NCBI GenBank assembly: GCA_002316835.1
Contig: DCEG01000074.1
Span: forward strand, 1,718 to 26,790
Reading direction: 5' to 3'
Length of the DNA: 25,073 nt
Source: Bacteroidales bacterium UBA1035
Lineage (GTDB): Bacteria > Bacteroidota > Bacteroidia > Bacteroidales > Dysgonomonadaceae
Both the position numbers and the translations under genes were made by a program. The notes below the pieces were generated by a model. That model was not told the origin of the DNA and searched no databases. It was given only the letters and a program-made list of their open reading frames with translations. This document shows positions 15,248 through 22,458 of the stretch, one piece after another (the first letter of the stretch is position 1; each line of letters starts with the position of its first letter).

Positions 15248-15622
15248 TTATTTCAGAAATAACTCAATAATTTTTGGTAGAAAAACAACAATTCCTATCG
15301 CTAATGCGGCTATCGCAGCCATAAGAACACCTGCTGCGGCTAAATCCTTCACCTTTTTTATCGATTCGTTGCGTTCTTTATAAACAAAATCGGAAAGTGT
15401 TTCTATAGAGGTATTTATGGCTTCCGAAGCAAAAACCAATCCGATAACAATAATTACCGCCAGCCATTCCGTTGTGGAAATCGAAAAAAATAGTCCCATC
15501 AGAACTGCCAATATTGCCATTATTATGTGGATAATCGCGTTGGGCGTTTTACGAAAAAGAGTTGCTGCGCCTTGAAAAGCGTACTTGAAACTAAGCATAC
15601 GTTTTTTGAAAAAGTTACTCAT
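15248..15622 (-). CDS. dgkA: Diacylglycerol/undecaprenol kinase family protein
   Basis: 124 aa, normal for the DgkA family. It phosphorylates a membrane lipid alcohol (diacylglycerol, or undecaprenol in many bacteria) with ATP. The family core is present: FKYAFQGAATLFRKTPNAIIH, an active-site helix with FASEAINTSIETLSDFV (Glu and Asn residues), and KVKDLAAAGVLMAAIAALAIG. Three membrane segments are visible. I cannot tell lipid preference from the sequence. It overlaps the acetyltransferase gene by 8 bp and its stop codon abuts the helicase ATG, so the three genes are tightly coupled. Confidence 0.93.
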   Translation of the reverse strand: MSNFFKKRMLSFKYAFQGAATLFRKTPNAIIHIIMAILAVLMGLFFSISTTEWLAVIIVIGLVFASEAINTSIETLSDFVYKERNESIKKVKDLAAAGVLMAAIAALAIGIVVFLPKIIELFLK

Positions 15623-16124
15623 AAATTATCTCTTTTTCAAATACATAGTCGTCCATTATAAAACCGTTGCCAATATCAATCACTTCTTCTTTTGCCAAAA
15701 AGAAATTGGTTTTCTTATAAAACCCGATGGCGTTATCGTTGTACTTATTCACATTTAAAAAAATAGCACTTCCGTTTTGCTTTTTGGTTTCGTTAATTGC
15801 CGTATCAAGCAGTAATTTACCAATACCTTTCTTTTGCACATCCGGCAAAATATAGATTTTGTGGATTTTCGTTTTACCGGAATTTTCACAATTGTGTTCA
15901 ATGGACATATATCCCAAAAACTTATCGTTTTCTTTTGCCAGAAAATAGTGATGATTCTTCACCTCCATCTGTTCGAGTAACGACTCATTGCTGTACATCC
16001 AGTTCATCATATATTTTATCTGATCGGGCGATAAGATTTCCCTGAAAGCATGTGGCCATGCTACGTTCGATACTAGTTGAATATCTTTAATGTTATTTTT
16101 GTCTGCACGAATAATTTCGATCAT
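15615..16124 (-). CDS. GNAT-family N-acetyltransferase
   Basis: 169 aa. The GNAT fold is clear: MIEIIRADKNNIKDIQLVS at the start, KIHKIYILPDVQKKGIGKLL as the acetyl-CoA-binding motif A (Q-x-x-G-x-G), and NDNAIGFYKKTNFF as motif B. It transfers an acetyl group from acetyl-CoA to an amine; whether the acceptor is a small molecule, antibiotic or protein is unknown. It is the first gene of the operon with dgkA and the nuclease-helicase, with an 8-bp overlap, and has an exact TATATTTG box 24 bp before its ATG. Confidence 0.92.
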   Translation of the reverse strand: MIEIIRADKNNIKDIQLVSNVAWPHAFREILSPDQIKYMMNWMYSNESLLEQMEVKNHHYFLAKENDKFLGYMSIEHNCENSGKTKIHKIYILPDVQKKGIGKLLLDTAINETKKQNGSAIFLNVNKYNDNAIGFYKKTNFFLAKEEVIDIGNGFIMDDYVFEKEIIYE

Positions 16125-16147
16125 TTTGGTGACAGTTTATTGACATT

Positions 16148-16155
16148 CAAATATA
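16148..16155 (-). promoter_or_regulatory. -7 box of GNAT-dgkA-helicase operon promoter
   Basis: Minus strand TATATTTG, exact TAnnTTTG match, 24 bp before the ATG at 16124; predicted leader of about 17 nt. Confidence 0.55.
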
Positions 16156-16216
16156 CTAACTTTGACGCTTTCTGCAAAAACAGTTTGATTTTTCATCTTT
16201 ATTCCTGTGTATTTTT

Positions 16217-16224
16217 TATCTTTG
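16217..16224 (+). promoter_or_regulatory. -7 box of zinc-ribbon membrane protein promoter
   Basis: TATCTTTG, exact TAnnTTTG match, 21 bp before the ATG at 16246. A second candidate, TAACTTTG, lies at 16157-16164. Either rules out the in-frame GTG at 16207 as the favoured start if the nearer box is used. Confidence 0.5.
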
Positions 16225-16245
16225 TCTGAATTAAATACAACCACT

Positions 16246-17373
16246 ATGTCTCAATTTTGCCCACTTTGCGGAAAAAGTAAATCGGAGAAAGCGCTGTTTT
16301 GTAGCGATTGCAAAAACAAAATAGAAAATGAATATGAAGTTGATGTCCCCGAAGAAAAAGAAAGCGCTGAAATTATAGTGGATAAACAAGTTGATATTGA
16401 GCCGGAATTGATTGATGACAAAATTGATATTAAAGAAAACGATGAAGATTTAGCATCTGAAATTTCGCAAGTATCCATAAAACCGCAAAGAAACAAGCGT
16501 AATGTATTTGTTTGGTTGCTAATACTGGGAATTTTGCTGGTCGTGGGATTCTTTTACTACGGGCAAGTGGTAAGAAAAGCTAATTTAGACCGTTCTCAAT
16601 GGGACACTGCCTTGAAAGAGAACACGGTCAACGGATATCTGACATATATGCAGGCGTTTCCCAAAGGAAAATACTACAGCCTGGCTGAAGAAAATTTAAT
16701 GAAACTCAAGGGAAATGAAGCCGAAGTATGGGTAGGTCTGCAAAAATCGGATAATACGGCAGAGTTGCGTGATTTCTTAACTCAGTATCCCCAAAGCCCA
16801 TACAATTCGCTGGTAAAAAAACGATTGGATTCTCTCACCTGGGTGGCTACCTTAAACGATAATACGGCCGAAAGTTATTCCAAATACATGGTCATGTCGC
16901 AAAGCGGGGAGTTTTCCGGCGATTATTTTGGTGATGCACAGGAGAGATACGATATGTTATTTCAGTCATATCCGGTTACACAAACCGACTTAGATAGTGT
17001 GAAACTTACTGTTGAGGGATTTTTTACGGCATTATCGGCACTTAACGCCAGCGAAATGAGTAAATACCTGGGATCTACTGTTTTCCAATTTTTCAAGTCC
17101 GGTGGCGGACAGCGCGAAAAAATAGTTGGAGACTTGATTATCTCGGGGGCGAGAACACAAGCTCCAACCGTTAAATTTCTACCAAATATGAACGCGGTAG
17201 CGTATGAAAAAACGATGATCGAACATTACAAAGTGAATGTTCCCGTTCAAAAATCGTTTGTTGACAATGGGCAAACGAAAACTGTTTCAGGATATATCGT
17301 TCATATGGAACTGGACAGAAACTTTCAGATAATCACCATAACCGAAAGTAAACCTACTCCCGATGCTGTCTGA
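16246..17373 (+). CDS. Zinc-ribbon membrane protein of unknown function
   Basis: 375 aa from the ATG at 16246. Residues 5-22 form a zinc ribbon (CPLCG and CSDC; Cys5, Cys8, Cys19, Cys22). An acidic linker of about 60 residues follows (many Glu, Asp and Ile), then one membrane segment near residues 87-106 (VFVWLLILGILLVVGFFYYG). The rest should be extracytoplasmic. It holds three degenerate repeats around YLTYMQAFPKGKYYSLAEEN, RDFLTQYPQSPYNSLVKKRL and SYSKYMVMSQSGEFSGDYF, TPR- or Sel1-like helical hairpins. A C-terminal domain of about 120 residues, from LDSVKLTVEGFFTALSALNA, resembles an NTF2-like fold. The layout suggests a membrane sensor or scaffold; no function is known to me. It converges on tdh with a 6-bp gap. 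Confidence 0.85.
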   Translation: MSQFCPLCGKSKSEKALFCSDCKNKIENEYEVDVPEEKESAEIIVDKQVDIEPELIDDKIDIKENDEDLASEISQVSIKPQRNKRNVFVWLLILGILLVVGFFYYGQVVRKANLDRSQWDTALKENTVNGYLTYMQAFPKGKYYSLAEENLMKLKGNEAEVWVGLQKSDNTAELRDFLTQYPQSPYNSLVKKRLDSLTWVATLNDNTAESYSKYMVMSQSGEFSGDYFGDAQERYDMLFQSYPVTQTDLDSVKLTVEGFFTALSALNASEMSKYLGSTVFQFFKSGGGQREKIVGDLIISGARTQAPTVKFLPNMNAVAYEKTMIEHYKVNVPVQKSFVDNGQTKTVSGYIVHMELDRNFQIITITESKPTPDAV

Positions 17374-17379
17374 CGGGTT

Positions 17380-18405
17380 TTAATCCCAACTCAGAACCAC
17401 TTTTCCGCACTGTCCGCTTTCCATTACATCGAATCCTTTTTGGAATTCATTGATGGAAAATCGGTGTGTAATAACGGGTGTGAGATCGACTCCCGAAATC
17501 AACATTTGTTCCATCTGATACCAGGTTTCCCACATTTCACGACCGTAAATTCCTTTAAGCGTGAGCGCTTTAAAGATGATTTCATTCCAGTCAACGGTGG
17601 TGTTGTTGGGTAAGATACCGAGGAGTGATATTTTTGAACCGTTATACATGTTGTCGATCATTTCGCGAAATCCGGCGGGAGAACCTGACATTTCCAGCCC
17701 CACATCAAAACCACGCATACCCAGTTTTTCAATGGCTTGTTTAATGGTTTCTCCTTTCGATGGATTAACGGTGAGCGTAGCACCCATTTTTTTTGCAATC
17801 TCTAATCGATAATCGCTCAAATCGCTAACTACAATAAATCGTGCGCCGGCAAACTTACAAATGGCGGTAGCCATACTTCCAATTAGGCCGGCACCGGTAA
17901 TGAGCACGTCTTCACCGATAAGCGGGAACGATAACGCCGTATGCGTAGCATTTCCGAACGGATCCATAATGGATGCTATTTCATCGGGGATGCGGGAATC
18001 GAGTTTCACTACGTTTTCTGCCGGAAGTGACAAGTATTCGGCAAAAGCGCCATCGCGATTCACACCCACACCGATGGTGTTTTCACATACGTGTAGTTTC
18101 CCACGACGGCAATTGCGGCAATGTCCGCAAGCGATATGTCCTTCACCGGTAACACGATCACCCACTTTCAGGTTTTTTACGCCGCTACCCATATCCACAA
18201 TCTCACCCACGTATTCGTGACCGATGGTCATGGGTGTTTTTATGGTTTTTTGCGCCCAATCGTCCCACTTGTAAATGTGAAGATCGGTTCCGCAGATAGA
18301 AGTTTTTTTAATTTTGATTAGAACATCGTTCACTCCAATTTCAGGAAGGGGAATTTCCTCCATCCAAATGCCTTTTTCAGGACGTAATTTTACTAAAGCT
18401 TTCAT
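17380..18405 (-). CDS. tdh: L-threonine 3-dehydrogenase
   Basis: 341 aa, matching the family. It oxidises L-threonine with NAD+ to 2-amino-3-ketobutyrate, which Kbl splits to glycine and acetyl-CoA. This is the zinc medium-chain dehydrogenase type: catalytic zinc ligands Cys38 and His63-Glu64 (SICGTDLH, GHEYVGE), structural zinc CGHCRNCRRGKLHVC (Cys93, 96, 99, 107), and a Rossmann motif GAGLIGSMAT. It lies downstream of kbl, separated by 58 bp that hold a perfect REP hairpin. This could lower or shift tdh expression relative to kbl. Confidence 0.97.
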   Translation of the reverse strand: MKALVKLRPEKGIWMEEIPLPEIGVNDVLIKIKKTSICGTDLHIYKWDDWAQKTIKTPMTIGHEYVGEIVDMGSGVKNLKVGDRVTGEGHIACGHCRNCRRGKLHVCENTIGVGVNRDGAFAEYLSLPAENVVKLDSRIPDEIASIMDPFGNATHTALSFPLIGEDVLITGAGLIGSMATAICKFAGARFIVVSDLSDYRLEIAKKMGATLTVNPSKGETIKQAIEKLGMRGFDVGLEMSGSPAGFREMIDNMYNGSKISLLGILPNNTTVDWNEIIFKALTLKGIYGREMWETWYQMEQMLISGVDLTPVITHRFSINEFQKGFDVMESGQCGKVVLSWD

Positions 18406-18434
18406 AGTTAGTTATGAGTTGTTAGTTATGAGTG

Positions 18435-18462
18435 GTAAGGGACGAAGATATTCGTCCCTTAC
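18435..18462. repeat. Solo REP hairpin between kbl and tdh
   Basis: GTAAGGGACGAA (18435-18446), loop GATA, TTCGTCCCTTAC (18451-18462): a perfect 12-bp stem. The core GGGACGAA-n4-TTCGTCCC is the same as in the pair beside the RAYT gene at 7260-7335, about 11 kb away. The flank is GTAA instead of GTAG. It begins one base after the kbl stop codon (18464-18466). A short tandem duplication GTTAGTTATGAGT lies between it and tdh (about 18408-18433). No T-run follows, so termination is not implied. Confidence 0.85.
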
Positions 18463-18463
18463 A

Positions 18464-19651
18464 TCAGATTACATTTAATTTTTTTCCTATTTTTATAAAC
18501 GCGGCAATGGCTTTGTCCAAATGTTCACGTTTGTGTGCGGCGGAAAGTTGTACGCGGATCCGGGCTTCGCCTCTTGGAACAACCGGAAAATAGAATCCGG
18601 TAACGTAAATGCCTTCTTCGAGCAGTTCTGCTGCAAATTCCTGCGATAATTTGGCATCGTAGAGCATTACGGCACAAATCGCAGACTGAGTGGGCTTGAT
18701 GTCGAAGTTGGCTTCTTTCAATTTGGCTACAAAATAATCGACATTCTCGTGGAGTCTGTCTTGTAAATCGTTGGATTCCTGAAGTAAGCCGAAAGCTTTG
18801 ATCCCGGCAGCTGCTACCAATGGAGGAATTGAGTTCGAAAAGAGATATGGACGAGAGCGCTGGCGAAGCATATCGATAATTTCCTTACGTCCGGTAGTAA
18901 ATCCGCCGATGGCACCGCCAAAAGCCTTACCAAGCGTTCCGGTAATGATTTCCGCTTTTCCCAGACAGTTATATAATTCGGTTACGCCACGACCTGTTTT
19001 GCCGACAACTCCTGCCGAATGGCTCTCATCAATCATTACCAGCGCATCGTATTTTTCGGCAAGTTCCATTATTTTATCAATGGGGGCTACGTTGCCGTCC
19101 ATCGAAAAAACTCCGTCTGTGGCAATGATACGAAAGCGTTGTGCCTGAGCTTCCTGAAGTTTTGCTTCCAAATCGACCATATCGGCGTTGGCGTAGCGAT
19201 AGCGTTTTGCTTTGCAAAGGCGCACACCGTCGATAATGGATGCGTGGTTCAATGCGTCGGAAATGATGGCATCTTCGTCGGTGAAGAGCGGTTCGAACAA
19301 TCCACCGTTAGCATCAAAACAAGCGGCATATAAAATAGTGTCTTCCGTTTTGAAAAACTTGCTGATAGTCGCTTCCAGTTCTTTGTGCAAATCCTGCGTT
19401 CCACATATGAAACGCACGGATGACATGCCATAGCCGCGTTCATCGAGGGCCTTTTTTGCTGCTTCAATCAACTGATCGTTGTCCGATAAGCCAAGGTAAT
19501 TGTTGGCACAGAAGTTTAACACTTCCTGTCCCGATTTTACTTTGATTTCCGCACTTTGAGGCGTTACGATTATTCGTTCATTTTTGTAAAGACCTGCTTC
19601 TTCGATAGCTTTCAGCTCGGTTTGCAGGTGTTGTTGCATTTTTTCGTACAT
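18464..19651 (-). CDS. kbl: 2-amino-3-ketobutyrate coenzyme A ligase
   Basis: 395 aa, typical length. This PLP enzyme cleaves 2-amino-3-ketobutyrate with CoA to glycine and acetyl-CoA, the second step of threonine breakdown after Tdh. It belongs to the alpha-oxoamine synthase group: NFCANNYLGLSDN, IDESHSAGVVGKTGRG (Asp208, His211) and TGTLGKAFGGAIGG with Lys242 as the PLP Schiff-base residue. SSVRFICGTQDLHKELE is typical of Kbl. It forms an operon with tdh downstream. Upstream rmuC ends 39 bp away. Confidence 0.97.
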   Translation of the reverse strand: MYEKMQQHLQTELKAIEEAGLYKNERIIVTPQSAEIKVKSGQEVLNFCANNYLGLSDNDQLIEAAKKALDERGYGMSSVRFICGTQDLHKELEATISKFFKTEDTILYAACFDANGGLFEPLFTDEDAIISDALNHASIIDGVRLCKAKRYRYANADMVDLEAKLQEAQAQRFRIIATDGVFSMDGNVAPIDKIMELAEKYDALVMIDESHSAGVVGKTGRGVTELYNCLGKAEIITGTLGKAFGGAIGGFTTGRKEIIDMLRQRSRPYLFSNSIPPLVAAAGIKAFGLLQESNDLQDRLHENVDYFVAKLKEANFDIKPTQSAICAVMLYDAKLSQEFAAELLEEGIYVTGFYFPVVPRGEARIRVQLSAAHKREHLDKAIAAFIKIGKKLNVI

Positions 19652-19690
19652 AGTTTTTATTTAAGTTATAAAATGAGAGAAATCAATGTT

Positions 19691-21226
19691 TCATAAATGC
19701 GATTCGGAGTCCCCATCATCTAATTCTCCTGCCGATTCCAATAACGAAGATGGCAATTCTTTCTTTGCTTTAACTCCCAAATCTTTTAGTTTCTGGGTTT
19801 GTAATACCAGATTGTCATTTCCCGTGGAGAGTTGCTTGTAGGCGTCGTTGTATGCGTTTTGGGCTTGATCGATGTTCTTGCCGACCCTTTCGAGATTACT
19901 AATAAATCCGACAAACTTATCGTACAATTTGGCTCCGCGTTCGGCAATTTCTATCGCGTTTCGATTTTGATATTCACGCTTCCACAAATCGACAATTAAT
20001 TTCAACGCTGCAATTAGGTTTGTAGGACTTATGAGCAGTATCTTTTTATCATAAGCATACTGCCAAAGCGATTCTTCGTGTTGCAAAGCCAATAGATAGG
20101 CCGGCTCGTTGGGAATAAACATCATCACAAAATCGAGCGTAGCGGCATAATCCTGATAGTTTTTTGCGCTTAATTCATCAATATGTCTTCGTACTGAACG
20201 CAAGTGATTGGTAAGTAGCTGTTTTTGCTCGTCCGGATCGTTTGATGCTACGAAATTAGCATACGCCAAAAGCGAAACCTTGGAATCGATAATCACCTTG
20301 CGTTCATCGGGGTAGGAGATAATTACATCCGGTTGCAGACGTGATCCGTCTTCGTTTCTCAACGGATTACCGTCTGAGTCCCGAAGGAACTCCTGCACAA
20401 GATATTCGCGTCCGAGTGTCAAACCCGATCGTTCCAGGATGTTTTCGAGAATAATTTCACCCCAGTTCCCTTGTGTTTTCGTGCTACCTTTGAGCGCGTT
20501 GGTCAGATTAGTGGCTTCTTCGCTAATTTTCTGGTTTAATTGAGCTAGTCTTTTTACTTCCTCGCCTAACGAGAAACGTTCTTTTGCCTCAGTTACATAA
20601 ACATCTTCCACTTTTTTCTTGAACGATTCGATATTTTCACCCAAAGGTTTTAGAAGTAAATCTAAATTTTCCTGATTAATCTTAGTGAACTTGTGTGTCT
20701 TTTCGTCTAGAATTTTCTCAGCAATGTTTTCGAACTCCAGATTAAATTGCTTTCGCAAATTTTCCATTTCGGACTTTTGCGTTTCCAGCTTCTCTTTTAA
20801 TGCATTAAAATCGGCAGTTGAAGATGCAAGCAATTTGTTTGTCTCGTTAAACTCGTCGGTCTTTAGTTTTAATTCCAACTTGTAGTACCCGATATCTTCC
20901 GATTGCTTTTTTATGGTTTCGTTAGCGGCATTGAGCTGGGCAGTAACATTGGATAAATTTCGTTCAAAATCCTGAACTTCGTTCTGAAAAGTGTCTATTT
21001 TTACTTTATAAGTTTCTATTTCTGTTTTTAGTTCAGCTTCATCTTCCGTTTTCGATTCCAGTTTTTGCTGTGCTACAATGAGGTCGGTATTCAACGATGT
21101 ATTCTTCTCCGTAACGGTTTCGAGTTCTTTTTTTGAAACCGTTTTCGATTTTACCAGTAACGTTGCAATAATCCATGCGATTATTCCGCCAACTGCAAAA
21201 CCTATGAGAAGATAAATCAATTCCAT
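19691..21226 (-). CDS. rmuC: DNA recombination protein RmuC
   Basis: 511 aa. An N-terminal membrane anchor (LIYLLIGFAVGGIIAWIIATL region) is followed by about 200 residues of coiled coil rich in Glu, Lys and Leu. Then comes the RmuC domain: TQGNWGEIILENILERSGL, LQPDVIISYPDERKVIIDSK (a restriction-endonuclease-like core with Asp and DSK) and VMMFIPNEPAYLLAL. RmuC restrains recombination at inverted repeats in E. coli; its enzyme activity is not settled. It starts 1 bp after ribBA ends, so it is translationally coupled to the riboflavin gene. A functional link is not obvious, although this genome does carry inverted repeats. Confidence 0.95.
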   Translation of the reverse strand: MELIYLLIGFAVGGIIAWIIATLLVKSKTVSKKELETVTEKNTSLNTDLIVAQQKLESKTEDEAELKTEIETYKVKIDTFQNEVQDFERNLSNVTAQLNAANETIKKQSEDIGYYKLELKLKTDEFNETNKLLASSTADFNALKEKLETQKSEMENLRKQFNLEFENIAEKILDEKTHKFTKINQENLDLLLKPLGENIESFKKKVEDVYVTEAKERFSLGEEVKRLAQLNQKISEEATNLTNALKGSTKTQGNWGEIILENILERSGLTLGREYLVQEFLRDSDGNPLRNEDGSRLQPDVIISYPDERKVIIDSKVSLLAYANFVASNDPDEQKQLLTNHLRSVRRHIDELSAKNYQDYAATLDFVMMFIPNEPAYLLALQHEESLWQYAYDKKILLISPTNLIAALKLIVDLWKREYQNRNAIEIAERGAKLYDKFVGFISNLERVGKNIDQAQNAYNDAYKQLSTGNDNLVLQTQKLKDLGVKAKKELPSSLLESAGELDDGDSESHL

Positions 21227-21227
21227 A

Positions 21228-22448
21228 TTATAATTTTATGTTTCCCAGAATATGGCCCATTTTATTTTTTTTGGTTTCCATATAGAAATGGTTGTATTCA
21301 TTGGGTGTAACTTCGATGGGAACGTTTTCTGTCACTTCCAATCCGTAAGATTCCAAACCGATACGTTTTACAGGGTTATTGGTCATCAGTTTCATTTTCT
21401 TAACGCCCAGATTACGAAGGATTTGTGCCCCTACGCCGTAATCGCGCTCATCGGCTTTGTAACCCAAATGTAAGTTGGCGTCAACGGTATCCATCCCTTT
21501 TTCCTGCAGTTTATAGGCCGATGCTTTTGCCATAAGCCCGATTCCGCGTCCTTCCTGATTGAGATAAACCAGCACGCCTTTTCCTTCTTTTTCGATCATT
21601 TGCATGGCTCTATGCAATTGTTCACCGCATTCGCAACGCATGGAACCGAAAATATCGCCGGTAACACACGATGAGTGTACGCGTACTAAAATAGGTTCAC
21701 TTTCGTGCCACTCCCCTTTAATGAGTGCGACGTGGTCCATGCCATTGGATTTCTGGCGAAACGGAACCATGTGAAAATCGCCGTATTCGGTTGGAAGATG
21801 TACTTCTTCTCCACGGATAACAAGTGATTCGGTTTTCAGACGGTATTTAATGAGATCGGCAACCGAAACAATCTTGAGATTAAATTCCTTTGCCATTTTT
21901 ATCAATTCGGGTAAACGGGCCATTTCACCGTCTTCCTTTTTAATTTCGGCCAGTGCTCCGGCAGGGTACAAGCCGGCTAACCGTGCAAAATCGATAGTGG
22001 CCTCGGTATGGCCTGCACGGCGTATAACACCTCTTGTCTTTGCCCGTAAAGGAAAAATATGCCCCGGACGGCCAAAATCTTCGGGTTTCGTTTCCTGGCG
22101 TGTAAGCGCTAGAATTGTTTGTGCACGATCGTAGGCTGAAATTCCGGTTGTACAGCCGTGTGTCAGTAAATCCACGGATACGGTGAAGGGTGTGGAATGG
22201 ATGGAGGTATTGTGTGTAACCATCATCGGAAGTTCCAGTTCTTCGGCACGTTCTACTGTAATGGGTGAGCAAATGAGTCCCCGGGCATGCGTTTCCATGA
22301 AGTTTACCTTCTCCGGAGTTATGCACTCGGCTGCGATAATAAGGTCGCCTTCGTTTTCGCGGTCCTCATCGTCCACTACGATAATAAAATTTCCTTTTTT
22401 AATTTCTTCGATAGCCTCTTCTATCGTGTTTAGCGTAAATTCTTTCAT
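21228..22448 (-). CDS. ribBA: Bifunctional DHBP synthase / GTP cyclohydrolase II
   Basis: 406 aa. The N-terminal half is 3,4-dihydroxy-2-butanone-4-phosphate synthase: VVDDEDRENEGDL (acidic metal site, residues 25-36), HARGLICSPIT, THGCTTGISAYDRA and RAGHTEATIDFARLAGL. The C-terminal half, from about residue 205, is GTP cyclohydrolase II with zinc ligands Cys261, Cys272 and Cys274 (SSCVTGDIFGSMRCECGEQ) and NQEGRGIGL. Together they supply both branches of riboflavin synthesis from ribulose-5-phosphate and GTP. Both active sites look intact. It lies 10 bp after the LptF-like gene and 1 bp before rmuC. I see no FMN riboswitch nearby. Confidence 0.97.
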   Translation of the reverse strand: MKEFTLNTIEEAIEEIKKGNFIIVVDDEDRENEGDLIIAAECITPEKVNFMETHARGLICSPITVERAEELELPMMVTHNTSIHSTPFTVSVDLLTHGCTTGISAYDRAQTILALTRQETKPEDFGRPGHIFPLRAKTRGVIRRAGHTEATIDFARLAGLYPAGALAEIKKEDGEMARLPELIKMAKEFNLKIVSVADLIKYRLKTESLVIRGEEVHLPTEYGDFHMVPFRQKSNGMDHVALIKGEWHESEPILVRVHSSCVTGDIFGSMRCECGEQLHRAMQMIEKEGKGVLVYLNQEGRGIGLMAKASAYKLQEKGMDTVDANLHLGYKADERDYGVGAQILRNLGVKKMKLMTNNPVKRIGLESYGLEVTENVPIEVTPNEYNHFYMETKKNKMGHILGNIKL

Positions 22449-22458
22449 TTCGTATTCT

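Noticed and set aside
18406..18463. Intrinsic terminator between kbl and tdh
   Set aside because: The stem is strong but no T-run follows on the minus strand, and the core sequence matches the REP family.
22449..22458. FMN riboswitch before ribBA
   Set aside because: The gap to the preceding gene is only 10 bp, too short for an RFN element.
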